Counted from the stretch's first letter, positions 23,101 to 35,583 are shown. The stretch: DNA of 64,000 nt from Choristoneura fumiferana (GCF_025370935.1 NC_133472.1:8872044-8936043), one strand, 5' to 3'. Made by a program: numbers and translations. The notes: generated by a model not told the origin, from the sequence alone.

Positions 23101-23689
23101 ACCTGCTGCCCGACAGATGGTGGACAAAAAACACGCCCCTTCCGCGACGGGACCGGGACTTAGCAAGGAACGAAAGTTAATATATCAAAGATTATTTATA
23201 TATTAATAAAAAACCTACTCAAGTGTATAAGTAACAAGTATGAAACTTTAGTAGGTCAATCGATTAACCAAATTTTATAAACCAATGACCTGTGATGTAA
23301 TGAGATAATTAAATCCCGTTCACCGAAATTACGTAAACTACAGGATATCGAAAAATGGAAGAGCACAAGCTCAGTCCGGTTTGGCGGAGCGCGGCGGCCG
23401 GCGCTCGCAGGTCTGGAATGTGACCCAGACCTCGATGGGACCCGCTCCGTGAGTCACACCGGCGGAATAATATATTTTCTCAAACATCAGGCGTTTAACC
23501 CGACTTAAATTCCCTCTATTTATTATACAAACTAGAAAGTTTGTCCAGACGCGTGGGCCTATAGATAAAGGATTACACTACACCCACTCTGCCCACAATA
23601 CTTTTAGTCATACCGCGTCCCACATCGTTTCTATTGGTAGCTTAATCAAACGAGGCAATTCGTGACCTGCATATGGCTGATCCTTGACT

Positions 23690-24055
23690 GTTGGCCTCTT
23701 GGAGAGGCTCAGAGTCACGCAACGAGCTACGGAGAAGCTATGCAGTTTCTTTGCGCGATAGAATCCGGAAACGGAAACTCGCCGAAGAACTAAAGCTCAA
23801 AGAATATGCCTGTTGAAGTGGCAATGGGCGGGCCATATCGCTCGAACAGATACCATTTGGGGGAGAAAGGTTCTCTAGTGGCGACCACGAACCGGAAGAC
23901 GAAGCGCCAGTAATCCTCCCACTAGGTGGACTGATGACATCGTGAGAGTTGAATGTAGGCAACCGGTAGAGCTTATTGGCTATTGTAATTCATTGTGATT
24001 GTGGCGTTCTAAAAGGGAGGCCTTTGTTCAACAGTGGACGTCTTTCGGCTGAATG
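23690..24055 (+). mobile_element. LINE (RTE-like) 3' end, degenerate
   Basis: Plus-strand frames give a WQWAGHIAR-like stretch, KVLEWRPRTGRR and PPTRWTDDIVRVE, then the noncoding tail GGCCTTTGTTCAACAGTGGACGTC. This is the C-terminal segment common to lepidopteran RTE-like elements. Frameshifts and stops make it a pseudogene. The minus frame at 23738-23962 is its antisense. Confidence 0.82.
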
Positions 24056-25714
24056 TAATTATTTGGCTGACATCCCACAGCAAATTGTAGGTTCATACAC
24101 GAAACTAATTTGAGACATTGAAAAAAATTGCTACTAAAATCTCTACAGCCTACAAACATTATGCGCGGCATATCTGATAGATTTGATAACGATTCGCTAA
24201 ATGAATGCTTAGTCATCAAATTGTGAATGTGGGAACACAGAGATAAAAAACAATAACATAGGTCGGTCGGTACCCTTACTCAACTTAGTGTAACAGGGGA
24301 AGACAATTCGTTCCGGTAAACTATTTCTTAAACACCGTCCGCATCTAATAGCTGTCTAACTACGCGCGTTTTGTCTAGCAGGTGTACTTGAGGGTGACGC
24401 GAGTGTTGCGTTCCTTGAGAGGCATGCTGTCACTCAACTGGGCACCCCCGGCTTTAGGGATGCCTATTGCATACTTGTAGGTTACACTAAAGACAATAAA
24501 CTACGTCCTACGTCAGGGATACATGCAATACAACATACAAACCCTACTGAAGTATCAATCAAGAGACACGCAAATTCAGTCTCCAGGTATAAAATATGTA
24601 GTTGTATGCACGAAAATATAAGAAGTTAAGCATAATATGATATTTGAAGTAGTTTCATGCGGAAGTTGATTCGCAATATAACGTTTCACACTCGGATCAA
24701 CGCTTCTTAAATCTAAGAAATAATATTTCGAACGTGAGGAAACTACTGTCGTGTAACCAGAAGTTAAATAACTCTCTTGACTTGACATATGTAAGTTAGT
24801 AGATATTCGAATAACTGAAAGCCGCCAAACTTCCACGCGTCGTTTTAAAATTGCGTGTGGCCTACATGTTACCATTTTTACGAATATGGTTTTAAAATCC
24901 GTTTTAACACTGCCACTGACATATGTTTTTAAAAGGAATTATGGATCATTGTGTTTTTGTAACAATACCCGAGCGAGTTTGCGGGCCGACCGACTGTGCA
25001 ACAAGTTGAACCCGACACGTGCATTGGTTTGGTTAACATTTAGTCCTTTTACAAAAAAATATCGCTCTATGAATATTTATTTGTCTATGGGGAATAATTT
25101 ATTTATTCAAAAAACGAAGAGAAAAACATTTTCGTTGTAGGTATTACGCGAGTAAGTGTGACTTTCTTTAGGAATTAGTGCAAATAGGCGGTAGGTATAT
25201 TGGTATTTAAATGCGGCCACTTGCACCCCGCAAGACGCGAGTCTATTGGAGCACAACGACTACAAAAAGTGAGCAGTGCAACGCAACGTAGGTATGCTAA
25301 TCACTTTACTAATTGTTAAATAGTTCCGATTTCGGTGAAAGGTTTTTCACAGAAATTTAAAAGCTTACATATGCTGAAAAGCTTGATTATTTTTTATATT
25401 CGACAACAATAAAAAATTAACAAGTTACTAAAAATATTCTAACAAATAAAAGTCTTTAATGGGATGAATAACAAAACTTGATTTTTGATAACACGAAATC
25501 TATTAATTTTAGAAACATGATACGTAGAAAATTAGGTAGGCAAGATTAGGCAAGAATTAGGTAGAAGATAAGATACCAAACAATCATTGAACATAATTCT
25601 TAGTCACTCCAAATATGGTTTGCTGCTTATAAAAAGTAATAAATACAAAAAAAAACCGATGCAATTTCTGGGTTCATAATATTCCAACTTCTTAGTAACA
25701 TCACAATTGTATAC

Positions 25715-26045
25715 CTGTTATAGTCTAAATATCTTAATCAAATTATTAAAATAATAAATTCAATCCCAATGTCACCGCACTTCACTTTCACAATATTTTC
25801 ACCAATATTCACTTGAAGCTGTAACCGTGAACTAAGTTCTAAATTTCGCTGAACGCGAGGGCGCGCGATCGCCTAGGCAGCCGGAGGAACTTTGTTGACA
25901 AGCGCTAAGCGTGCTCCGGCCGCCATGTTTGGAGCCTTCGGCTATCTCCGGCGGTCTTCGTGCGGAGTCCGGGAGAGGCTCATATCGCCTTCTCGCTCGC
26001 ACTCTGGTTCTACGAGATTTACAACATCGACATGGCGATGTGTAA
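25715..26045 (-). promoter_or_regulatory. CpG-rich pocket and possible 5' UTR exon with YY1/Pho-like motif
   Basis: About 25850-26045 is strikingly GC- and CpG-rich in an AT-rich landscape. The minus strand has AACATGGCGGC, a match to the YY1/Pho-type AAnATGGCGGC site found near start sites. Downstream on the minus strand the sequence becomes rich in GTGAAA/GTGAAT, as in many insect 5' UTRs, and reaches a donor-like AACAG|GTATAC at 25715. The minus strand also holds a 17-codon frame (MAAGARLALV...). The plus strand holds ATG at 25925 (MFGAFGYLRRSSCG) with a possible donor TTT|GTAAGT near 26055, so direction is uncertain. I recognise no protein here. Confidence 0.3.
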
Positions 26046-27149
26046 CTGTAAAAGTTTGTAAGTTTGTACTTACCTTTGGTTTGTATGTAACACCAACAAT
26101 GACAGTACATATCGGTACTCTAGGTTTGCTACGACTAGAGAGCATGTATAGAAGAATGCACGTAGAGCAGCTTTATAAGTAGCTACATTTTATTCAATGC
26201 TGCGGCTGTGTAGATATCCAGAATTCATTATACGAGCTGCATAATGCATACCCATCTTCAATGTAAGTAGAACCTTCATAACACCAAATCTGCTAAATAG
26301 CAGTGCTTCTCATATTAATAACAAATCTTTTGTGCTTTCGCAGTTAGATGCTAACATTGCATGTAATTTTTATTTTACTAACGCGCTTCTTTTCGACGCT
26401 GGGACCGGCAATCGTAAATTGATCTGTGGCGTGCGTTCTCATGTTAGAGACGATGAAAGGAGGTCCGAGTCTGATCAGATTGGTGTTAGAATGGTTCCCT
26501 CTTCGGTCAGATTTTGCTTGCCGCAGGGCGAGTAGTGTAAGTACATGTTTAAATCACGAAGGCTTGGCATTATGCGCAAGGCGGTCGCGCCGGTCATGAA
26601 CCTACTTAACTGGTTCTTACTAGTATTGTTCTGTGCCCAGAACAAGGTGAGGAGGCTTCTCGTATTATGATTGTGTTCAATTCGTGGCACCACGTGTTTC
26701 TATCAATTCTCAAAGCTTGGATTGCGCTTTCATTATACTAAGCAGGTTGTCCTTTGAATAGAATAGGAAATCCAAGATTTTTTTAGTTGATACTCCGGTG
26801 TGCTCCCACTATTTCCATTGACAGTACTATAATAGAGCTCTAATACATATATTGTTATATCTCTACATGTACCTACCTACCAAATTGTTTGTTAATTGGG
26901 TATTTAAAATACATATTAATTAGTGGTCTAAAAATATAAATAAATCATAGTAATAGAGACGCTTTGGTGTATACTGTAAGTCTTTATTATGAATAAATGA
27001 ATAAATAAATAAATTACAAATTACTTAGTAAAGAACCATAATTTAGAACATGAAACTACCGTGAGACTCACTCATATTAAATAATAGTCGCGCGAGCAGA
27101 GCGGTGGCGCGTAGTGCGCGTGTTGCGGCAGCCGCCGAGTCGCGTGCTC

Positions 27150-27228
27150 CCTTGAAGAAGGGCTACGAAATAGCCCGAAACATGTCGAGCTAAACTCGAT
27201 TTAAGAGGTGAGTTATCCGTTACAATAT
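27150..27228 (+). repeat. Dispersed repeat pair Q, copy 1
   Basis: GGGCTACGAAATAGCCCGAA, ACATGTCGAGCTAAACTCGA and GTGAGTTATCCGTTAC, a common lepidopteran repeat; the inverted partner is at 46.1 kb. A GC-rich stretch (27090-27150) precedes it. Confidence 0.7.
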
Positions 27229-27304
27229 AATTTAACCATAATTTAACAATAATAACAATTACGAAGTCCTTGTATGATAATATAACAGTTTATCCTCATT
27301 CCGA

Positions 27305-27478
27305 AATCCTACTAATCCTATCCTACTAATATGTATTATAAATGTGAAAGTTTGTGAAGATGTTCGGATGTTTGTTACTCAATCACGTAAAAACCGCTTA
27401 ACCGACTTAGATGAAATTCGGTATACAGATAGTCGAGTCCCGGGAAGGACATAGACAATTCGCGGGCAAAAGCTAGTT
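27305..27478 (+). mobile_element. Helitron-like (Lep1-type) element
   Basis: TCCTACTAATATGTATTATAA at the left and GCGGGCAAAAGCTAG at the right. A 5' TC and a 3' CTAG fit Helitron ends. Confidence 0.7.
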
Positions 27479-28257
27479 TTATTAATAAGGAAAAGTTGAA
27501 AAAAGGAGCATAAAGTTCCGTACCATTAGTTACGAGTAGGTGCATGGCAAATAATCAATATTATGTTTTGATCGCCTCATTAAACGCGTAAAGTCTACTT
27601 AACTGTGTAACTTCACTCTTTACAAACACACCAAAAAAAATCAAGGCTGAATTTAAAAAAAAAACTATTATTCTGCCACTCTGTCGGCTTGATTGTCATG
27701 TACACCATTGCGTAATTACAGAAATGAACAGGAAATCAATAATTAACACAGTTTTACTCGAACCAATATTAAACTGATTGCCATTAATTAATTGACCGGA
27801 AGATTTACTGGATGACCTTATTATAAGTCTGGATCTCTTCCTCTTACGTAATACTGTTCTAATTTTTTTTTTAGTTTAATACTGGTATAAGTAGTAACTT
27901 TCTTTACGTATAAATTAGTACAGATCAATATTTATAATTTTATTCATCGCGATGTCTTGATTTAATAATGTCATAATGGAAAGTCCTCAAAGGCGTACCT
28001 TATTAAGTTTGCAAATACCTTTAGCAATGCACGGCCCTCTTGCTTTTATTCCGACCGCAATCCATAAGGAAAAGGATTATCCGAGCAACCACCGAAATAC
28101 AGAATCATAAAATTAATCCCTTTCAAAATCCTTATTAAATGCTAAAATAGAAAATTCCTGTGCTCTGACTGAGTGGCTTGAACTAAGTTCATTGAGTATT
28201 TATTGCAGTAAGTATTTATAGTATAACAAAGATACGACGGGTAAATGATAAAGGTAT

Positions 28258-28335
28258 AATATAGCCGTTACCCGCGACTACGTCCGCGTAGAATGCGGAC
28301 TTACAAACTTTTGCATTTATAATATTAGTGGGATA
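28258..28335 (-). mobile_element. Short Helitron-like (Lep1-type) fragment
   Basis: On the minus strand, ATCCCACTAATATTATAAAT leads to CTACGCGGACGTAGTCGCGG. Most of the interior is deleted. Confidence 0.65.
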
Positions 28336-28367
28336 AATTGTAATGTTAAGCTTTAAACCTTTATTTT

Positions 28368-28440
28368 TCTCTTTCTCTTGTCAATTGTAATTTTCATATG
28401 TTTTATGTACAATAAAGAGTTACAATACAATACAATAAAC
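28368..28440 (+). mobile_element. LINE-type 3' tail with (ACAAT) repeat
   Basis: TATGTACAATAAAGAGTTAC followed by AATACAATACAATA. Same tail type as at 20.1 kb. Confidence 0.55.
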
Positions 28441-28741
28441 CAGGGTTGCACTTATCTCCACGTACTCGTATTTGTAACGCTTAATATAAGTATACAGGTA
28501 CATACACATACATCAGGTTAGTAGGTGTTGTATTTTTTTTAAGTTTACCTACACTAAATATAGCACAGATTCAAAGCGAGGAAACTGTTCGATTTAATTG
28601 CTTTTACGGCCTTTATGTAAGGGGTTGAAGTGTGCGAAGCGGCAGTGCATGAAAAGACCAACATTTACATACTTTTTCAATTATTTCGTGCACCTGTACC
28701 CGATTTATGATAAGTTTGGTGTGAATAATGTAGTTGTAAAC

Positions 28742-28820
28742 TTTTAATTTTTTGGAGGAGGCCTATGTCCAGCAGTGGACGTCTTTCGGCTGACATGATG
28801 ATGATGGATGATGATGATGA
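28742..28820 (+). mobile_element. LINE 3' tail with (GAT) end
   Basis: GGAGGCCTATGTCCAGCAGT, GGACGTCTTTCGGCTGACAT, then ATGATGATG repeats: a short 5'-truncated LINE tail. Confidence 0.8.
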
Positions 28821-29253
28821 AACTTTTAATCTGTAATTCACTTGTTGGTGGACATTTAAGTAAATATAATAAACGATATATTAAAATTTATCGTCAATGT
28901 AAGAGTGGAAATATTTCAAGTGAAATTTGAGTGTGGCGTATTGCGAATACAAAATGCAAATTTTAACAGTGATTTTACGACAAGTATTGAAATCTTACAC
29001 AGTTTCATCCGTAATCAATAGAAATTATTAATTATTAACTACCCTATTTCCATTATTTTTCATATAAGATACATTTTAGATTGGTAGAGCTGATAATAGC
29101 GACGCTACGCCGTAGCAACTTACTGCGCCATCTAGCGGCGAATAGCAAAACTAATGCTTATCAGTAGCAACTCACAGAGATGGCGTTGTCAGTACCTGCT
29201 GTAGGTAAATTCATTGTTCTTATCCTTCACATCATCATGGGACTTCTGAAGAT

Positions 29254-29263
29254 ACTTACCTGA
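29254..29263 (-). promoter_or_regulatory. Candidate recursive-splicing ratchet point 1
   Basis: The minus strand reads TTTGATTTTGTTTCAG|GTAAGTATC: a strong pyrimidine-rich acceptor directly abutted to a perfect GTAAGT donor, with no exon between. In Drosophila this motif marks zero-length exons where long introns are removed stepwise. It lies between the 34.6 kb candidate exon and the exons at 13 and 6.4 kb, so it would split a 28 kb intron roughly in two. The function is inferred from the motif. Confidence 0.5.
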
Positions 29264-30001
29264 AACAAAATCAAAAATATAATGAAAATATCTATAAGTC
29301 GTATTTAGATATTATAAAAAAAAAACATTGAAACGCCAACATGTAACAACGCATTTACAATGACTTTTTATTTTTATTATTATGAACTGTTTGGAAGTAT
29401 ATTATATTTAACTAACATAATACGGAACACTTACATGATACTAATGCGGAATCTGGTTTTCTGAAAGGAAACCCAGATTCGTCATACTGTTTAGTTTCTG
29501 TGATTGTTGCAGGTGTGTTAAGTTTAATCGTCTTTATTTTTTGCGAACAGTTAAGACGGTACTAACGAGTAATCGCCCTGTCTATCAGCTGGTATTGCAA
29601 CCATTGTACCAATTTACATTCAAACTGACATTTCCTGCTTGCGACACACTTTTCACATGCGATAACAAGTTAAAACAACAGTCGCTAAACACCGGCACCG
29701 CAGAACTACATCGAAGTTATTCTGTACTTTTGTAATCATATTGCGAAGTCGCATCCTCGAATTTATGTAAATTATTCAAGACGGCGAGTATTTGTATATT
29801 ATATGCGCAACTTCGCACCCTTACAGTGCCAACGTCACTACTTTGAAACGATCTCGTATCTGAAATTAATACGTCAACAAAACCGACCCTTGAAATAATG
29901 TTCATAAAGTTATTCAGAAAAAGCAGTGACGATTTCTAACTTAAACCTACTATTCCTATGCTGATAGGATCATGTCTGATTGTGAAATAAAAAAAAAGTT
30001 T

Positions 30002-30190
30002 ATAAATATCATCATCATCATCATTGTCAGCCGGAAGACTCGCCCATAGAACGCCACAATGAACGACATGACAACTCGCCACTTGCATCCACCAATTACC
30101 CGCAACACTCGCAATATTGTCAGTCCACCTAGCGGAAGACCTGACATCACGAATTCGACAAATTTCCGCATTCCAGATTATTTATGTAGG
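30002..30190 (-). mobile_element. LINE 3' end fragment
   Basis: The minus strand reads from a PPxRWTD-like remnant through GTTCTATGGGCGAGTCTTCC to GGCTGACAATGATGATG. Degenerate RTE-like 3' terminus. Confidence 0.75.
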
Positions 30191-31469
30191 CACCAGTTTT
30201 TTTTACAACGGCTCTTGAGGGAGTCGCATAGACCGATTTTTAAAATCACAGCTGTGAAAATATAATTCGAAATAAGAATTTGAAATACGAGTAGAGTAGT
30301 AGAAAATTAGAGATTTAATTGATCTTGTCAACTAAGCATTTCATTTGAGCTGCAGTTTTAAAACAATACATTTACTTTACATTACTTTATATCATTTACA
30401 GAATGTTATTTTTTTAAATTGGCCTCTTGTAGTTATTTAGTTACAAGCTGACGTTTTATGATTGTATGTAAAGGTCAGAACCTTCGGACCTAACTTGTTA
30501 TGTACATAAATATTTTAATAACCTTTCAGGTTAGTAGTAGTTTCAAGGGCTAAAAAGGATGCGCGCATTATGCGCTAGTATGCATCGTCACAAGAAAACA
30601 AAAATTAACCCCCTTGTCTTACGTGGACTAACTGATCTTATTGTAACTAAAGTCCGACACTAAAAACGTAGAAATAAAATAAGAGCGCCACTTCATTCGC
30701 AACTGTCACATTTTTGACGTAAAGTTAGTGATAATTTTATATTGAACACTTTTAATTCCTTTGTCATCTTTATTATTAATTTAATGTACTTAGGTACCTA
30801 CCTACCTAATATGTTTCTTTATCCAGATTGCCTCAAATCAACTTAAGCCATTTCAATTCAATAAATTGTGAAGAGTATCATAGGGATGACGACTAATCAC
30901 CGTTAAGGGAGACAGAAAGCAGAAATAAAACACGGTCGCCCTAAACAAAAATAAATTATAGTGATTACTAACTTTTAGAGATCGCTTCGCAATACGACCT
31001 CGGCACTTTTTTTTTCTTTTGAACCAAAGGGTTTAGTTCTTTACATTGTGGTATCGTGGTGTTCTGTATTGTTATGTATTGTACTGTATTGTATTGCAAC
31101 CCGCTACGGAACTAGTAAAACTACGAAATCTGGCAAACGCATATCGAGGTATTGCATAAAAAACTTGTAATTCAACTACTTATTGTGGAATGCATTTTTG
31201 GACTTAAAATATTGTTATTTTTAAAAGGAAATTCCTTTGTTGAGAACTACGGTTCGTCATTAAACAAGAATAAAAATAGATTATAACCGACATAATAATG
31301 AATAAGATTCTTAATTCTTCGGATCATAGGGGCTACGTTTCAATCGACGGTTTTGCTCAATCTTAGTACTGGACACTGTACGGTGGTACTGATTCACGCT
31401 TGACCGGTATATTTTATGTATACTAGTATAACTTCTTTTTTTTTTAAGATCAAAAAGAGTACATTCAAT

Positions 31470-31748
31470 GATGAAATTTTGCATTTATCCAGCTATCTAC
31501 ATACCAAATTTCATGACTCTAAGCCCAGCGGTTATTAGTTCGAGATTTTATCTCTATCCCGTGGGAATATCGGAATAAAAAGTATCCTATGTTTTAATCC
31601 AAGTAATAAACTAACTTTTTGCCAAATTTCATACAAATCCGTCCAGCCATTTCAGCGTGAAGAAGTAACAAACATACTCACTCACTCACAAACTCACACA
31701 CTCACTTACTTACAAACTTTCACATTTATAATTTTAGTAGGAAGGATA
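31470..31748 (-). mobile_element. Helitron-like (Lep1-type) element
   Basis: On the minus strand it starts TCCTACTAAAATTATAAATG and carries a GTGAG/GTAAG simple repeat and the GGCTGGACGGATTTGTATG module. Confidence 0.65.
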
Positions 31749-33529
31749 TCAAACATATAGCGAACGTAATAATTTATACTTTATTTTATTAAAATAATTG
31801 TGACACCCGTTCTCCAAAAAATGGCCACCTACGTAAAAAAACGGATAAGAAATGTTTAAAGTATTTCGTGAGAAGAACTCTAAAGATATTTGCTTAAACA
31901 ATTCCCAAGCGTGCCTACTTCCTGGCCCACTCTAAATTTCATTCAATACTACCAACAAAAGGACGGGAGGATGTGGTACACTCGCGTAGGTAGATTTACA
32001 ACCCGCTCAGTTTCCTCTCTTAATTGATGCTGCAAACAAAAACCTGCCCCTGCTACTAACGGCTGGAATTCCAAGGATAATCCCACTATACCGGATTGAC
32101 AATATTGACGGCGGCCTGTAATATATTAGGTACAGTAATGAAGACAAAGAGGTGCCTCCACAAATAGCTTGAGAATACAAAACAAATAATTTTATTTAAA
32201 ACCTAGGCTGTAAAATGGAACGGAAGCAGTGTTCGGTAGCGGTAGGGTTGCACATGAAAGAGACAGGAACACAGGAACCGGATGTGCGCGGTGGCTGCGC
32301 CTGCGCCGCTGCGACGCAGGTGCGCCAAACGCACGCGACCAGAATCATTTAACATTGAACGTGATCTAAACGTGAACGTTACCCTTTTTTAAGCTTTTAA
32401 AATTATAGACAACGAGACCGGAATACCATATAAATAAGTCGCTAAGGATGAACGAGGAATCGAATACAATATAACTTAAGATATAGTCATGTGAAGAAAG
32501 GATATCAGTACGAGTTGGTACATGTAACCATACTCAAAATCAATGAGTTCCGTTTTAGTAATTTAAGTTAAATAAATCGGGGTGACATTGAACTGCGAAA
32601 CGATTTTAACAAGCAGTTTGACAGCTAACTTACAAATTTTTGCTCCCGTTTGCCACTCTTCCAGTCGATGTATTTATCGAATTTGTTTTTAATCTTTTAA
32701 CAATTTTAAAGCTATGAAAGTATTATTAGGTTTTATTTGATCAAATGAATACTGTAGGTAATTAATTAGCAATTCCAACACACACTCAATTTCGCAAGCG
32801 CAAGTTAAAACACAATAGTCACATTCAATTCGCTTAGTACATTGACGCAATATTCCTGAAGGTACGAGTATGCGACATTTAGTCCCTAGTATGTGATTTC
32901 GTTTTGCTAGGTAAACCACCGACCGGTACTCTAGCCACTGCAATGCGGCTTCTGTCTTGGCATAGGAGTAATGCATATCATAATGTAATTCTCGGGATAT
33001 GTACATAATGAACGCGTCCACCGACCACAAGAGTGCATGAACCGGTCCGCGCTATCTGTCATCCATCGTCATGCTACTACAGGGCATATCATTCAAATAG
33101 AGACGTTTCTAACTAATAGGTTCATTCACGATTATAATCGTGACATGCATTAGTGGGATTACATCATCTATACAAAAAATAAAGCTGAAGAGGGTCGAAA
33201 GTCTATACATATAAGATATTGGAAAGAAAGTAACACTAGCTGATCATACCACCACCTGATGCTGCAGGCAGGGTCGTCTACTCATAAAGAAACTCCAAAA
33301 AGGTTGATAACTCCAATAATTAATTTTACATGTACGTTCAGTTTTGATGATACACACTTGACTTGATAAGAGACTAAAATATATAGCTAAAAAAGCTATT
33401 ACTTAAGTATGCTCTATAAAAATACATAAACATGAAACAAGTACCTATCATACTTACGCCAAACCAATTAACTCATTACGTAACACAATTTATCTACGCG
33501 TATACCTATAAAACAGTACTGACTGGCTG

Positions 33530-34087
33530 ACTGACAGACAACGCATAGCCTAAACTACCTACCTTGTGCTAGAGACTTGAAATTTGGTATACCTACACGT
33601 ACCTAAAGAATCCCAGAAGTAAGTAAACTACGGATGCACTGAGGAAGGATTTTTCGAAATTCCCATAGGATAGGGACATCTAAATCTTGTCTGTTTCATT
33701 GTTTGTTGCGGGTAATCCCTGAAACAGCTAAGCTAATTTAAAAAAAATCTATTAGTAAAGCTTTTTAAAAATCGATTCCCGGAATAATAGAACAGAAGCC
33801 TGTTTCAATTCAATCGCGGACATTGTGGTTTTATATAGAATTAACTTATTAACTTATTCCTACCCTACTGAAATTAGGTATCCTATGTCGCATACGAAGT
33901 TGCGGGCAAAAGAAACATGTAGGTTTCTCAAATTACACCCCCGAAGATGTGGGGTTTAAAGTTTTGAATTCGAAAATTTGCAAATATAATCCTCCGAAAA
34001 ATTAATTAAAAACGAAAAAAGGATTGTAGAAAGTAAATCTATGTTACCCCAAATTTAACGCGAGCGAAGTCGCGGGCAAAAGCTATT
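33530..34087 (+). mobile_element. Two tandem Helitron-like (Lep1-type) fragments
   Basis: Two pieces, ending GAAGTTGCGGGCAAAAGAAA (about 33915) and GCGAAGTCGCGGGCAAAAGC (about 34084), lie one after the other, suggesting a tandem or nested insertion. Confidence 0.6.
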
Positions 34088-34417
34088 TAAAATATATCTT
34101 TTTTATTTAAAAACCGTCTTATAAGATATTAAGTTAAAAAATGCATAATGAGGGTGATTTTTGCAGCTTGCAGAAACGGTAATTACTGCATATTTCGATA
34201 ACACAAACACCACAACGATGTAAATGCCACCATAAAAATAAGTATTATAATCTAACCAATTACGATGGTAGGTATAAATAGTTATAATAAAGAACACATG
34301 CTGTGTTATTAATTGGCCATCTATTAATCCCCGTATATAGAAATAGCTACGCATTTACTATATACGAATACCAATGCGTCAAAAATTAAACCCCTAGGAA
34401 CAAATTCAGTTACAAAC

Positions 34418-34619
34418 CATTATTCTCCTCCTGCATTGTTTCAAAGTCTGCCAAGGACATGTTGGAGAGGTCTTCGATATAGACCTGCGGCTGACGACTG
34501 AGAGAGTGTCGTCCTCCCAAGGAGTGGTAACAACTCTCTTCCTCGTCGGCTGCCTCCTCCGTAGACGAACCCTTCAGACAGGAGTGGAAGCTCCGCGAGA
34601 GACGCCGCTCCGTACTCAT
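34418..34619 (-). CDS. raskol: Candidate alternative first coding exon (MSTERRLSRSFHSC...)
   Basis: ATG at 34619 lies in an excellent insect start context (CCAAAATGAG). It opens a frame reading MSTERRLSRSFHSCLKG, then an acidic patch (STEEAADEEES), YHSLGGRHSLSRQPQVYIED and LSNMSLADFETMQEENN. The composition looks like real protein rather than a random frame. At ENN-G the sequence offers a GT (G|GTTTGT), and read-through ends two codons later at TAA (34410), giving a 69-residue ORF. The single leftover G fits exon 2 at 6413 (ENN-D-TSYEK). A TATA box lies about 165 bases upstream. GTTTGT is a weaker donor than GTAAGT. The alternatives are a stand-alone 69-residue protein or the first exon of another minus-strand gene. 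Confidence 0.5.
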
Positions 34620-34780
34620 TTTGGCACATATCCTGAACCACCTCACTGGATACAACCAATCTACGCACACCAAATTTTGATGATGTGACGTATTTGATTT
34701 ACATTCGTCACAAACACTGAGTTACGTTCACTGACACTTGGACGATTATTAATCACAATTCAGTTCAGTCACTGATGCAC

Positions 34781-34787
34781 TTTTATA
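34781..34787 (-). promoter_or_regulatory. TATA box upstream of the 34.6 kb exon
   Basis: The minus strand reads GCTCTATAAAAGTGCATC, a consensus TATAAAA. Transcription would be expected about 30 bases downstream, near 34757, leaving a 5' UTR of about 140 bases before the ATG at 34619. A TGACATCA (CRE-like) sequence lies just upstream of the TATA box. No TCAGT initiator sits at the ideal distance; one TCAGT overlaps 34773-34777 and another lies near 34733. Confidence 0.45.
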
Positions 34788-35583
34788 GAGCTGATGTCAT
34801 TTGTTTATTACAACATTTTCGCAAAACGTTCGTCATGCGCAATCAATGAAGAAGCACTCTATGGATTTGAATTTAGTTCAGTTCTTCGTATCATGAGCAT
34901 GACCTAACCCCATAATAATCTATCACGTCACGTGCGATCTACACACCTTCTCAGAGAAGACTGCATTTGTTTCAAATAATGTTATAATATTCGTTTCTTA
35001 TCTCCTGTTATCGTGAAGGACCTGTAATCGGAAGGTATCAGTGATCCACTGCGCCAATGATCTATCAACGTTCTTAATAGACTTTATAAACGTGCGACAC
35101 GGTAGAATATTTAGATAAATTGTTTTGTAAACAAGTTTGCGTAATGTCAGGGTTTAAGTTTGGTTACGCGACGGCTGCTTAAAATATATACATAATTAGT
35201 TTATTGAATCAGGCGTTACTTTGCGGATGTCCATATCAATGAACTAAAAGAATTTTTTTGCTCACTCGCGACCTGATGATAGCTAAGTTTATGCAAGATA
35301 TGCGTGTTCATGCAGTTCCTGCACCTCCACACTGTAAGAACACACACAAAACACACAAACCCATCTATCACCACCACCACAACACACTAACGCGTTTCAA
35401 ACTCAACCAGAGCTCATCTTCAGAATATGGTGGTGGTGGTGTATGGTGCACGCACGGTGCGGGTGAGCAAAGAAATTCTTTTAGTTTCATTGTATACATA
35501 ATAACTAAAGAATATATTCGTCCATAATTAATGAACTGCGGGTTTTGAGTGCGTAGTGCAATAATTAATAGAAATATCATTTA

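Larger units (their letters stand above)
13113..25714. other. Probable 5' intron/upstream region, no second gene seen
   Basis: Holds SINE 1, the 17.0 kb repeat, a LINE tail at 20.1 kb and LINE debris at 23.7-24.1 kb. At 23381-23458 a GC-rich stretch contains a small hairpin (GGTCTGG...CCCAGACC). Scattered ORFs of 60-117 residues are AT-rich and show no domain. Confidence 0.7.
26056..34409. other. Probable intronic region with repeats
   Basis: Holds ratchet point 1, Helitron-like fragments, LINE tails and repeat Q copy 1. 32255-32340 is a GC-rich pocket with self-complementary GCGCCTGCG/CGCAGGTGCGCC. No gene supported. Confidence 0.65.

Noticed and set aside
25942..26145. Minus frame MLSSRSKPRVPICTV with a GTAAGT donor
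   Set aside because: The following acceptor is only about 28 bases away, too short for an intron, and the donor phase (0) does not fit raskol exon 2; no family resemblance.
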